Below, one piece after another: positions 33,346 to 42,439 of a DNA stretch of 64,000 nt. Both the position numbers and the translations under genes were made by a program. The DNA is from Bacteroidota bacterium (lineage in GTDB: Bacteria; Bacteroidota; Bacteroidia; Chitinophagales; JADIYW01), in NCBI GenBank assembly GCA_016705125.1, contig JADIYW010000013.1, forward strand, positions 40,039 to 104,038. Direction: 5' to 3'. The notes below the pieces were generated by a model. The model worked only from the letters and a program-made list of their open reading frames with translations. It searched no databases and was not told the DNA's origin. The number at the start of each line of letters is the position of its first letter. Position 1 is the stretch's first letter.

Positions 33346-35973
33346 CTAACTTTCCAATTTCTCCAAAGTCTCTTTTAAGTTTTGTAATTTGACTTGACCA
33401 TCAATTAGCTTTTGGCGTTCTTTTGCCAATATTTCTGGCTTCGCATTTTGAACAAATCGTTCGTTCGATAATTTAATTTCTACTGATTGTATAAAACCTG
33501 TATAGTAATCAATTTCCTCGCTTACTTTTTTCTTTTCCGCCTCGATATCAAATTCTACTCCAGTAAGAATATAAATTTTATCATTGCCAATAATTTCATT
33601 TATGGCATTATTTATCTCTATTTTTGTGAATTCTATGTCCTCGATAAATGCCATTTTTGTCAATACAGATTCATAATCCAAATAAGGCAATTTATTATTG
33701 GTTTCAATATATATTTTTACTGGATGTTTTTGCGGCAAATTGGCTTTGTTTCTTACATCTCTAATTATAGAAATCAGCGATTTGATATGCTCCCCTTTTG
33801 AAATTTCATTTTCGTCAAATGCCTTGGCAGCTGGAGCAAGTGAAATACAAATATGGTCGTTTTCGTTTCTATCTTTTAAGGATTGATAAATTTCTTCGGT
33901 TACAAATGGTGCAAATGGATGCAGCAGTCGCATTAATCTATCGAAAAACTGAATGGTTTTATCCAATGTATTTTGGTGAATTTTTTCTCCATACACTGGT
34001 TTTATCATTTCCAAATACCACGAACAGAAATCATTCCATATAAAATTATAAGTGGTCATTAAAGCCTCTGATAATTTGAATGCCTCGAATTGTTGCTCAA
34101 TTTCAACTAATGTTTTATTCAATTTTGAATCGAACCAAAGGAATACATTGTGCAAACTATCATCTTCACCAGATTTTACTTCCCACCCTTTTATAAGTCG
34201 AAGTGCATTCCATATTTTATTGGTAAAGTTTCGCCCTTGTTCAACAAAACTTTCTTCAAATAAAATGTCATTTCCGGCTGGCGAGCACAAAAGCATGCCA
34301 ATACGTACACCATCGGCGCCATATTTGGCAATTAAATCTAATGGTTCAGGAGAATTGCCAAGCGATTTAGACATTTTTCTTCTTTGTTTATCGCGAACTA
34401 TTCCATTAAAATAAACATGCTTAAAAGGTCTCTCCTGCTTGTATTCATAGCCAGCCATTACCATACGTGCCACCCAAAAGAAAATAATCTCTGGCGCCGT
34501 AACCAACACATTGCTTGGGTAATAGTATTTAATATCGGGATTGTTTGGATTTTTGAATCCATCAAAAACACTTATTGGCCAAAGCCAAGATGAAAACCAG
34601 GTGTCTAATACATCAGGATCTTGTCTCATTTCCTCTAACCTACATTTTTTACCTGCATTTAGGGCATTTTGCCACGCCTTTTCGGCCGTTTCTTCGATAA
34701 ACATTTCGCCATCAGGTGAATACCAAGCCGGAATTTGATGTCCCCACCATAATTGTCTTGAAATATTCCAATCTTTTATATTTTCGAGCCAATGGCGATA
34801 AGTGTTTTTGAATTTGGAAGGTACAAATTCAATGGTGTCATTCATCACATCTTCCAAAATACCAGGATTTTTTGCCATGAAAGCCTTCATATCCACAAAC
34901 CATTGTGTTGAAAGGCGCGGTTCCACTACCGCATTTGTCCTTTCTGAATGGCCTATTGCATTTTGAATTTGTTCTGTTTTTTCCAAAGAACCAATGGCCT
35001 CTAAATCTTTTATTATTTCCTTTCTTGCTTGAAATCGGTCTTGTCCAACATACAAAATACCTTTTTCATTTATTTTGCCATCTTCTGTTAAAATATCAAT
35101 TATTTCTAATCCATGTTTTAATCCAAGATTATAGTCATTGATGTCGTGTGCTGGAGTTACTTTTAAGCATCCTGTTCCAAAACTGATATCAATATAATCA
35201 TCCGCTATAATAGGAATTTCTTTTCCCAAAATTGGAATTTTGACCATGGTGCCAATCAAATGCTTATACCGCTCATCTTCGGGATGAACACAAATGGCGG
35301 TATCTGCCATAATCGTTTCGGGCCTTGTAGTGGCAATGGTGATTCCATCTTCGCTATCAACGAATTGATATTTTAAATAGTATAAATTGGATTGTACTTC
35401 TTTATGTATCACTTCCTCATCCGACAAGGTGGTTTTTCCAACAGGATCCCAATTTACAATTTTTGTACCTTTGTAGATTAATCCTTTTTTGTGCAAATCG
35501 ACAAATACTTTGTTTACAGCGGCAGACAAATCGGGTTCCATAGTAAATCGAGTTCTGTCCCAATCGCACGAACAGCCAAGTTTTTTCAATTGGTCAAGAA
35601 TTATGCCTCCATATTTTTCTTTCCACGCCCAAGCATGTTCTAAAAATTGTTCACGTGTAAGCTTGCTTTTTTCGATACCTTGCTCCTGCAATAATTTTAC
35701 AACTTTAGCTTCAGTTGCAATCGATGCATGGTCGGTACCTGGCACCCAGCATGCGTTTTTTCCTTTTTGTCTTGCTCGTCGAACCAATACATCTTGTATA
35801 GTACCATTCAGCATGTGTCCCATGTGCAATACACCTGTTACATTTGGTGGTGGCAATACAATGGTAAAGGGCTCGCGTTCATCGGGTGTGGATCGAAAAT
35901 ATTTCTTTTTCATCCATACTTTATACCATTTTTCTTCAATCTCGGCTGGGGTAAAATTTTTCGATAATTCCAT
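33346..35973 (-). CDS. valS: valine--tRNA ligase
   Basis: Class I aminoacyl-tRNA synthetase that charges tRNA-Val. HIGH-type motif in PPPNVTGVLHMGHMLNGT (about residues 40-57) and KMSKS in QRRKMSKSLGNSPEP. The editing domain has the TTRPETIMADTAICVHPED stretch. The anticodon-binding helical domain and a C-terminal coiled coil (DIEAEKKKVSEEIDYY) complete a protein of 875 residues, typical. Convergent with DUF5808. No T-box-like leader is visible. Confidence 0.98.
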   Translation of the reverse strand: MELSKNFTPAEIEEKWYKVWMKKKYFRSTPDEREPFTIVLPPPNVTGVLHMGHMLNGTIQDVLVRRARQKGKNACWVPGTDHASIATEAKVVKLLQEQGIEKSKLTREQFLEHAWAWKEKYGGIILDQLKKLGCSCDWDRTRFTMEPDLSAAVNKVFVDLHKKGLIYKGTKIVNWDPVGKTTLSDEEVIHKEVQSNLYYLKYQFVDSEDGITIATTRPETIMADTAICVHPEDERYKHLIGTMVKIPILGKEIPIIADDYIDISFGTGCLKVTPAHDINDYNLGLKHGLEIIDILTEDGKINEKGILYVGQDRFQARKEIIKDLEAIGSLEKTEQIQNAIGHSERTNAVVEPRLSTQWFVDMKAFMAKNPGILEDVMNDTIEFVPSKFKNTYRHWLENIKDWNISRQLWWGHQIPAWYSPDGEMFIEETAEKAWQNALNAGKKCRLEEMRQDPDVLDTWFSSWLWPISVFDGFKNPNNPDIKYYYPSNVLVTAPEIIFFWVARMVMAGYEYKQERPFKHVYFNGIVRDKQRRKMSKSLGNSPEPLDLIAKYGADGVRIGMLLCSPAGNDILFEESFVEQGRNFTNKIWNALRLIKGWEVKSGEDDSLHNVFLWFDSKLNKTLVEIEQQFEAFKLSEALMTTYNFIWNDFCSWYLEMIKPVYGEKIHQNTLDKTIQFFDRLMRLLHPFAPFVTEEIYQSLKDRNENDHICISLAPAAKAFDENEISKGEHIKSLISIIRDVRNKANLPQKHPVKIYIETNNKLPYLDYESVLTKMAFIEDIEFTKIEINNAINEIIGNDKIYILTGVEFDIEAEKKKVSEEIDYYTGFIQSVEIKLSNERFVQNAKPEILAKERQKLIDGQVKLQNLKETLEKLES

Positions 35974-36015
35974 TATTGTTTAGCTATTTTCTATTTATTT
36001 TTAATTAAAAAGGGA

Positions 36016-36942
36016 TTAATCCATTGAAATGGGCTCCACCTTATATCCTTTATTTCTCAAAAGTTCGATTACACCGTTTGGCCCCGATAAATGTCCTGCT
36101 CCTACAGCCACAAAAGTGCTACCTTCATCAAAATATTTCATCAACTTAGGTATCCAATTGGTGTTTCTTTTATTAAGCAACTCTTCTTGATAAAATTGCT
36201 CCTTCGTGTCTTCCTCATTTATTAAAATACCTAATCCATCGATGTCTTGGTTTAAGTATTTTTGAATCATTTTATTAAAACTCTCCCTTGTGTCTGCAAA
36301 ATTTCGTATCGATTCAACCAAATTCTCCAACTGCTGTTCAATAGGCATTTTATCCAAAAAGCTTAATTGCTCTTCAAAAGTTTCCAAGCCATAAATCTTT
36401 TTATTTTGCGATTTTGCCATATCGCCTATATTGGTTTCGTACGATTCAGGATTGTTTCCCAAGTATTTGGTGATTAAAAATTGCTCCAAAAAAATAGGTT
36501 TCATTTTAGAATAGGCACTTTTAAACATAGCCGGATTTATATCCATGGAATCTTTCATAAATATAAGCACTTCGTTATAATCTTCTTCGCTCAAATAATC
36601 TTTTATCGATTTGCCGCCAGGTATAATAGCTGCTAAACCAGTTTCCACAATATTTACTTTACTTAAATCCATTTCGAATACTACATTTTTTGCCGATTTA
36701 ATTTTCTTTTTGGCATTTTCACCAAAGAAATAGTTTTCGTTGCTTATAATATGCATGGTGCCAAAGAGATAAGATGGCGCTTTTAGTCCATTTCCACTTA
36801 TTTGCCATAAAAGGGAATTGTTTGATGTTAATGGCTCGTCCATTTTTGGCGTAGATGCAACATTTTTACTTGCCTCACATGCCAGCAAGCCTATAGCCAC
36901 AATAAAAATCAGCGGTTTGGAAAGTCTAATCAATATACTCAT
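36016..36942 (-). CDS. TraB/GumN family protein
   Basis: A 308-residue secreted or lipid-anchored protein with a signal segment that ends at LLACEAS (lipobox-like Cys at about residue 22). The mature part opens with LLWQISGNGLKAPSYLFGTMHI, carrying the conserved GTxH, and ends with STFVAVGAGHLSGPNGVIELLRNKGYKVEPI. Both are the paired glycine-histidine motifs of the TraB/GumN (TIKI) fold, which is proposed to be a metallopeptidase. Divergent from the DUF922 gene. Confidence 0.9.
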   Translation of the reverse strand: MSILIRLSKPLIFIVAIGLLACEASKNVASTPKMDEPLTSNNSLLWQISGNGLKAPSYLFGTMHIISNENYFFGENAKKKIKSAKNVVFEMDLSKVNIVETGLAAIIPGGKSIKDYLSEEDYNEVLIFMKDSMDINPAMFKSAYSKMKPIFLEQFLITKYLGNNPESYETNIGDMAKSQNKKIYGLETFEEQLSFLDKMPIEQQLENLVESIRNFADTRESFNKMIQKYLNQDIDGLGILINEEDTKEQFYQEELLNKRNTNWIPKLMKYFDEGSTFVAVGAGHLSGPNGVIELLRNKGYKVEPISMD

Positions 36943-37043
36943 TTTATAAAATTATTTGTCAAATGTACGGAGTTTGTATTTTGTAAATTGAAAAAAAACA
37001 TTAACTTTCAAACTATTTGGCATCATTTTTCGTTAATAAGTTT

Positions 37044-37583
37044 ATGATTTTTATTTTTCAATCTCTTTTTGCTATAATTGCCATCAATTTATTGAGTTTT
37101 AATGCCATTGATAATTCAAAAGTAGAAACCATTTTATGGAAAGAAGATAGTTATCCTACTTGGGAAGATTATAAGGGAAATCCTCAGAATAACGGTATGG
37201 TAGCAGAAACATCTACTATAATTGAAATTTCGTATGGTTTAAAAAAGGGAAAGGTTTATACTTCTGTAATTTGTGCTTTTTTGCCACATGGTTCTTGGGT
37301 AAAAGCGAAACAAAAAAGTGATTATATCCTAAAACACGAGTTATTACATTTTGATATTACTGAATTGAATGCTCGAAAACTAAGGAAAAGATATGCTGAG
37401 GAGATAAAAACAGAGAAAGACTATCCAAAAATTAATAAAATCTATAAAGAAATAATTGCGGAATGGCAAAGTATGCAGTCAAAGTATGATGCTGAAACGA
37501 ACCACAGCATAAATACACAACAACAAGCCATGTGGAATGAAAAAATTGCGGCTGAACTAGAATTAATGGTTGATTATAAATGA
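37044..37583 (+). CDS. DUF922 family secreted protein with HExxH motif
   Basis: A 179-residue protein from ATG 37044 with an N-terminal signal segment (MIFIFQSLFAIIAINLLSFNA). The body has ILKHELLHFDITELNARKLRKR, so a HExxH zinc-protease motif followed by Asp is present. DUF922 proteins are predicted secreted Zn-dependent proteases. The C-terminus is a helix with QQQAMWNEKIAAEL. Convergent with mqnD by 10 bases. Confidence 0.82.
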   Translation: MIFIFQSLFAIIAINLLSFNAIDNSKVETILWKEDSYPTWEDYKGNPQNNGMVAETSTIIEISYGLKKGKVYTSVICAFLPHGSWVKAKQKSDYILKHELLHFDITELNARKLRKRYAEEIKTEKDYPKINKIYKEIIAEWQSMQSKYDAETNHSINTQQQAMWNEKIAAELELMVDYK

Positions 37584-37593
37584 TCTTTTTAAA

Positions 37594-38421
37594 TTAATTC
37601 ACAAATAGCGGCAATTTAAGGTTTTCTATTATTTTAAATTCTTTCATTTTGTTTAAAAGAAAATGTACAGCGCTTCTTCCCTTTTCCCCCAAATCAATTG
37701 AAAAATCATTTACATAAAGCGAAATATGACTTTTAATTACGGTATCATCCAATTCCTGTGCATTTAATTTGGTAAAATCCATCGAGTCTAAAGGATTTTC
37801 GAAAGCAAATTCAATGCTTTTACGTATCAATCGCTGTACTTTTTTTTGTATTTCTAAATCCAAACTTCGATTTATGGCAATGCCGCCCAATGGAATGGGA
37901 AAACCAGTTTCATCTTCCCAGAATTCGCCCAAATCCAATAATTTAAACAAACCCTTTTCCTGATAGGTAAATCTATTTTCATGTATAATTACGCCTGCAT
38001 CCACCCTTCCATCCAAAATAGCATGTTCTATTTCGCTAAATAGTAATGCTTCTTTATTATTATAGTTGGGAAATGCAAATGAAAACAAAAAATTAGCGGT
38101 TGTATATTGGCCAGGAATGGCAATTTTGGCTGTATCAATGATATTATGATCTTTAATTTTTGACACCAAAAGAGGGCCACATTTATTACCTAAGGCACTT
38201 CCTGAATTGGATAAAACATAAAATTCGCTCAAAAAACCATAAGCGGCATAACTTAATTTCGTAATATCTAAGGTTTGATCAAATGCTTTTTTATTCAAAT
38301 TTTCGACATCATCCATCACAATTTCAAAATCCAAACCCTCGGTATCTATTTTATGATGAATTAGTGCATCAAAGATAAAAGTGTCATTCGGACAGGGCGA
38401 AAAACCTAAACTTAGCTTCAT
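37594..38421 (-). CDS. mqnD: 1,4-dihydroxy-6-naphthoate synthase MqnD
   Basis: MqnD turns cyclic dehypoxanthinyl futalosine into 1,4-dihydroxy-6-naphthoate in the futalosine route to menaquinone. MKLSLGFSPCPNDTFIFDALIH is its characteristic start. DITKLSYAAYGFL, GPLLVSK and FAFPNYNNKEALLFSEIEHAILDGRVDAGVIIHENRFTYQ follow. 275 residues. The mqnB homologue lies 2.6 kb away on the same strand, separated by two opposite-strand glycosyltransferase genes. Confidence 0.95.
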   Translation of the reverse strand: MKLSLGFSPCPNDTFIFDALIHHKIDTEGLDFEIVMDDVENLNKKAFDQTLDITKLSYAAYGFLSEFYVLSNSGSALGNKCGPLLVSKIKDHNIIDTAKIAIPGQYTTANFLFSFAFPNYNNKEALLFSEIEHAILDGRVDAGVIIHENRFTYQEKGLFKLLDLGEFWEDETGFPIPLGGIAINRSLDLEIQKKVQRLIRKSIEFAFENPLDSMDFTKLNAQELDDTVIKSHISLYVNDFSIDLGEKGRSAVHFLLNKMKEFKIIENLKLPLFVN

Positions 38422-38470
38422 TTGTAAAAATTATTTACAAATATATATCGAAAATGGTATTTTTGTTCAA

Positions 38471-39874
38471 ATGGAGAATTTTTCGAGGCGATTGCGACTT
38501 GTATTACCGCTAAGTTTTGCTTGGTTTATAATTTGGATTATTGCCACGGCAAATAATCCATTTTTTTGGGATACCGTATTAACTAGTAAAATAGCCCAGT
38601 ATTTTTATGAAAATGGGTTTGGAAATTTAATTGTACCCATCGACCTTGACGCTGGACATCCGCCTTTTTTTCAAATATATCTGTCCATTTTATGGAAGTT
38701 ATTCGGTAAATCATTATTGGTTAGCCATTTGGCAATGTTGCCTTTTGTATTATTATTAGTATGGTCGTTTTATAAGATAAGTCTATTTTTCTTCAAAACA
38801 GAAAAGCAAATCTGGATGTCTATGTTTTTTTTATGTATAGAAAGTACATTATTGGCACAATCCACCTTGGTGAGTTACGACGTGGCAATGGTGGCGGGCT
38901 TCCTATTCGGACTATATTCTATTTTATATAAAAAAAGAGATTGGCTGTATTGGGTGCTTATACTTTTAGCATTGCTAAGTGTTCGATCGGTAGTTAGTAT
39001 GGCTTGTTTGTTTTTTATAGATTTTTATTTTAGATGGAAAGAAGAAAAATTTAATTTAAGTGGGTTCATCTTTCCTTATTTTATTGGGGGACTAGTCTTG
39101 TTTGCTTGGCATTTTTACCATTATTCAATTTCTGGTTGGGCAATATTTAGTCCATCGAGCGAATGGTCAGATCAAAGACAAGTTGCAACTTTGCAAACAA
39201 TAGTAAAAAACATATTAGTAATTGGGCGAAATGTATTGGATAATGGACGATTTGTTTTTTGGATTATTAATGCATTTTTTATATTAACTTTTTTATTTAA
39301 TAAAAATAAAATAAATAAATATAAATCAAATATTTATATTATTTTAACTATAGTGTTAGTTTTACATATTTTATTCTTTATTCCATTTACAAACCCAATT
39401 GGTCATCGCTATTTGATGCCTATTTATTTAATCGGAATTTTGGTTTTTGTTAGTGGCGTTTTTGAATTAAAAAAATTGAAAATTGCACTTTTTTTTGGTG
39501 CATTCAATTATTTTTTGGGGCATTTTATTGTTTATCCAATTCCTATTTCAAATGGTTGGGATAGCAGTTTGGCCTATTTAAATGGTATTAAAATGCAAGA
39601 ATCAATAAGACAAGAAATTGAAGATAATAAAACTAATCCCAACGATATTTTTACCAAGTTTCCTTTGGCTTTTAGTGAAAAAGAATTATACTTATACGGC
39701 GATACGGCACACTTTGAAACAAAAAATTTAGATAGAGTAAAATATGTAATAAATAGCAATATATCTAATGATTTTCAAGAGTTTGAATATAATTATATAA
39801 ATAAAAACTTTAAATTAATTAAAACCTATAAGTCCAACCTTATTTTTTATAATTTATATGAAAAAATTGATTAG
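38471..39874 (+). CDS. membrane glycosyltransferase (GT39/ArnT-like)
   Basis: A 468-residue protein from ATG 38471 with about ten membrane segments. A short loop FFWDTVLTSKIAQYFYENGFGNLIVPIDLDAGHPPFFQIYLSILWK, with the DxGHPP that follows the first helix, is typical of GT-C enzymes that use lipid-linked sugars (GT39 or ArnT-like). It lies divergent from mqnD and 29 bases upstream of a GT2 gene that could supply its polyprenyl-phosphate sugar donor. TATTTTTG (38458-38465) sits directly before the start. Confidence 0.78.
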   Translation: MENFSRRLRLVLPLSFAWFIIWIIATANNPFFWDTVLTSKIAQYFYENGFGNLIVPIDLDAGHPPFFQIYLSILWKLFGKSLLVSHLAMLPFVLLLVWSFYKISLFFFKTEKQIWMSMFFLCIESTLLAQSTLVSYDVAMVAGFLFGLYSILYKKRDWLYWVLILLALLSVRSVVSMACLFFIDFYFRWKEEKFNLSGFIFPYFIGGLVLFAWHFYHYSISGWAIFSPSSEWSDQRQVATLQTIVKNILVIGRNVLDNGRFVFWIINAFFILTFLFNKNKINKYKSNIYIILTIVLVLHILFFIPFTNPIGHRYLMPIYLIGILVFVSGVFELKKLKIALFFGAFNYFLGHFIVYPIPISNGWDSSLAYLNGIKMQESIRQEIEDNKTNPNDIFTKFPLAFSEKELYLYGDTAHFETKNLDRVKYVINSNISNDFQEFEYNYINKNFKLIKTYKSNLIFYNLYEKID

Positions 39875-39903
39875 TTAAGATAGATTTATTATTTTTAGCT
39901 CCG

Positions 39904-40833
39904 ATGATTCCTTTATCCATAATTATTCCAGTTTTTAACGAAGAAACGAATTTAGTTCTTCTAAAAGAACGCATTTTCAATTCGATAGCGCCCATTTTTA
40001 AAGAGTTTGAAATAATTTTCATAAATGATGGTAGTAAAGACAAATCTATTTACATCATTAAAGAAATGGCAAAAGTCGACAATCAGATAAAATACATTGA
40101 TTTTAGTAAGAATTTTGGTCACCAAATTGCAGTAAGTGCGGGACTAGAAATGTGCAAAGGAGCATTGATTGTAATAATGGATGCCGATTTACAAGACCCA
40201 CCAGAACTGATTCCTAAATTGATTGAAAAATCAAAAGAAGGATTTGATGTAGTGTATGCAAAACGAATACAGAGAAATGGGGAAACCTACTTTAAGCGTA
40301 AAACGGCTTCCATATTTTATTCCTTGATAAATCGGCTAACTGACGTGGAGATTCCAAACGAAGCTGGTGATTTTAGATTGATAAATAGGAAGATATGTAA
40401 TATCATCAAAAGTATGCCTGAAAAGAATAAATTTTTGCGTGGACAAATTGCCTGGGCAGGATTTAATCAATCGAATGTAGATTATATAAGAGAAGAAAGA
40501 CATAGTGGTAAAACGAATTATACGCTTTTAAAAATGATACAATTGGCATTTGATGGAATCACTTCATTCAGTAATTTACCATTGAAGTTGGCGACCATTT
40601 TGGGATTTGTGGTTAGTGGTTTTTCGTTTTTGGTTATTTTGTACACCTTATATTCAAAATATATAGCTGGTGGAGCCGAAAAGGGATGGCCATCAATTAT
40701 GGTGAGTATCCTTTTTATTGGAGGAGTTCAATTAATTTGTTTGGGTATTATTGGTGAGTACATTGGTAGGATTTTGGACAATGTACGTGATAGGCCTTTG
40801 TATTTAATTAAAGAAACCAATATTTTGGATTAG
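39904..40833 (+). CDS. GT2 glycosyltransferase (GtrB/DPM1-like)
   Basis: A 309-residue enzyme with a GT-A domain and two C-terminal membrane segments (about 230-255 and 265-290). It begins IPLSIIIPVFNEETNL, has FINDGSKDKS, IVIMDADLQDPPELIP (DxD-type) and DFRLINRKI, and ends with IGEYIGRILDNVRDRPLYLI. This is the family that transfers glucose or a related sugar from a nucleotide to undecaprenyl phosphate, so it probably makes the donor for the GT39-like protein encoded just upstream. Confidence 0.93.
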   Translation: MIPLSIIIPVFNEETNLVLLKERIFNSIAPIFKEFEIIFINDGSKDKSIYIIKEMAKVDNQIKYIDFSKNFGHQIAVSAGLEMCKGALIVIMDADLQDPPELIPKLIEKSKEGFDVVYAKRIQRNGETYFKRKTASIFYSLINRLTDVEIPNEAGDFRLINRKICNIIKSMPEKNKFLRGQIAWAGFNQSNVDYIREERHSGKTNYTLLKMIQLAFDGITSFSNLPLKLATILGFVVSGFSFLVILYTLYSKYIAGGAEKGWPSIMVSILFIGGVQLICLGIIGEYIGRILDNVRDRPLYLIKETNILD

Positions 40834-41005
40834 AATTCATTAATTTTTAATGCTTAATTATTAATGTTTAATGAAATGAAATGTTAAATGTACAAATTAA
40901 TAAGGCGGTTTGTCGACTGCGGACTTTTTATTTATTAACTCAATGACCAAATAACCAATAACTAAGCCGTGGACTGCCGATCGTGGACTGTGGACTTCAA
41001 ATAAC
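40834..41005. repeat. degenerate word-repeat block, convergent gap
   Basis: Between the convergent GT2 and mqnB genes. It contains TTAATGCTTAATTATTAATG, TTTGTCGACTGCGGAC, AAATAACCAATAACTAAGC, and runs of GTGGACTG words. The same words recur in 28331-28522 (mostly reverse-complemented) and 42161-42439. No reading frame. Confidence 0.7.
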
Positions 41006-41692
41006 CTACAACGATTCCAATAAATCAAAAAGTGTTTGGTTCAAATTTTTTATCGCTCCTTTAATGTCCCAATTTTCTTTATTTCTTTTTTCTACATAAT
41101 TAGAAATACTCCGAATTTCTATACAGTCTTTTTGCAATAAGTAGCAAACATAATAAAATGCTAATCCTTCCATATTTTCAATATCTGGCTGATATTTTTT
41201 TAACAGGGATTCTATGGTTTTTGGATTACCATGAACTTTATTTACAGTAATTGAATTTACTTTTTTTAAATTCTTAATTATAGGATGGTTTTTTATTTCA
41301 CCAATTGCTTCTTTTTTTCCATATTGAAAGGCGTCTTCTTTTTTATCTAAAAATCCTAAATCAAAAAAATCAGCAAATTCATCCCCATCTTCAACACCAA
41401 AATCTCCATAAGTTTCTGATTCAACAAATAAAACAGTGCCGATACTTATATTTCTATCAAATGCACCAGCAATTCCTGCATTTATAAATAAATCACGCTC
41501 ATTTTGTGTTGCATAAATGGCCAAATTTGCAGCTGTTGAAAGCATACCCATTCCTGTTATTAAAATATGAATATTTGTGTCATTATTTAGAAATTCCAAT
41601 AGATTGGAGCTAATTATTTTAAAGGGAAAATGAGTAATTAATGGCTCTATCTCCATTTTAGTAGCTGCAATTATGGTTATTTTATTATACAT
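41006..41692 (-). CDS. mqnB: futalosine hydrolase MqnB
   Basis: MqnB hydrolyses futalosine (or 6-amino-deoxyfutalosine) to dehypoxanthinylfutalosine. It has the nucleoside phosphorylase/hydrolase fold: AATKMEIEPL, LITGMGMLSTAANLAIYA, FINAGIAGAFD, ESETYGDFG, and DIENMEGLAFYYVCYL (purine and ribose site), then IRSISNYVEKRNKENWD. 228 residues, typical. Encoded on the same strand as mqnD. Divergent from the QueD-like gene with a 54-base gap. Confidence 0.95.
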   Translation of the reverse strand: MYNKITIIAATKMEIEPLITHFPFKIISSNLLEFLNNDTNIHILITGMGMLSTAANLAIYATQNERDLFINAGIAGAFDRNISIGTVLFVESETYGDFGVEDGDEFADFFDLGFLDKKEDAFQYGKKEAIGEIKNHPIIKNLKKVNSITVNKVHGNPKTIESLLKKYQPDIENMEGLAFYYVCYLLQKDCIEIRSISNYVEKRNKENWDIKGAIKNLNQTLFDLLESL

Positions 41693-41720
41693 CCTTTAAT
41701 TTTTAGTAAAAATAATCATT

Positions 41721-41728
41721 TATATTTG
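41721..41728 (+). promoter_or_regulatory. candidate -7 box for the queD-like gene
   Basis: TATATTTG is an exact match to the TAnnTTTG consensus of Bacteroidota primary sigma factors. It lies 18 bases before ATG 41747, in the short gap shared with the divergent mqnB gene. A clear TTG -33 box at the right spacing is not seen. Confidence 0.5.
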
Positions 41729-41746
41729 CACAAAAGATTTTGGACT

Positions 41747-42160
41747 ATGCTTTATTTAACAAGAAAGGAACATTTTAATGCTGCACATAAATTATTTGTT
41801 GAAGAATGGTCGGTAGAAAAAAATGAATTTATGTTTGGAAAGTGTGCTAATAAAAATTGGCATGGTCATAATTATGCACTTTTTGTAACCGTAAAAGGCA
41901 ATCCAGACCCAATTACAGGCTTTATAATGGACGTGAAAAAGTTAAGTGACATTATGAAAAAAGTGGTGGTTGATAAACTCGATCACTCCAATTTAAATTT
42001 AGATGTAGATTTTATACCAAAAAAAATGCAAGCCACCACCGAAAACTTATGTAGATTAATTTGGGAGCAACTGGAGCCACATATTGAAGGCTGTAAATTG
42101 CATTGTGTTAAATTGCAAGAAACCGAAAATATTTATGCCGAATACTTCGGGGAAGAATAA
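41747..42160 (+). CDS. queD: 6-carboxytetrahydropterin synthase / PTPS family
   Basis: A 137-residue tunnelling-fold enzyme from ATG 41747. Zinc ligands are seen in HFNAAH and WHGHNY, the catalytic Cys in FGKCANKNWHGH, and the active-site FIMDVKKLS and LDHSNLN motifs are present. The family covers QueD (queuosine) and 6-pyruvoyl-tetrahydropterin synthase (biopterin); queG in the window favours QueD. The convergent neighbour is purL. Confidence 0.85.
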   Translation: MLYLTRKEHFNAAHKLFVEEWSVEKNEFMFGKCANKNWHGHNYALFVTVKGNPDPITGFIMDVKKLSDIMKKVVVDKLDHSNLNLDVDFIPKKMQATTENLCRLIWEQLEPHIEGCKLHCVKLQETENIYAEYFGEE

Positions 42161-42439
42161 GAATTTTTAATGATGATTAGATTCAAGAGCCAAGATAAAG
42201 GGAATTAAATAATGAAGTAATTAAATAATTAGCGAATTAGTTAATGAATCGAAATGTTATATAAAGACCAAATTGCAGTGAACTGTCAACTATGAACTTC
42301 ACCACAACCGAACAATAACCAACAAAAAAAACACTTAACCCCTAACTTACTGCCATCCTACTGCGGTCTGTTGACTGCGGGCGGACCATGGACTTCCCAA
42401 CGTGGACTGTTGACTGCCGACTGTGGACTTTCACCTAAC
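42161..42439. repeat. degenerate word-repeat block, convergent gap
   Basis: A 279-base gap between convergent genes. Its first half (near 42170-42260) includes AATTAGCGAATTAGTTAATG, the reverse complement of a segment at about 28440-28470. Its second half has stacked 10-base words of the type ACTGTTGACTGC/GTGGACT. No coding frame seen. Confidence 0.7.

Noticed and set aside
33487..35983. Many plus-strand open frames across valS
   Set aside because: All are antisense to a complete, motif-rich valyl-tRNA synthetase.
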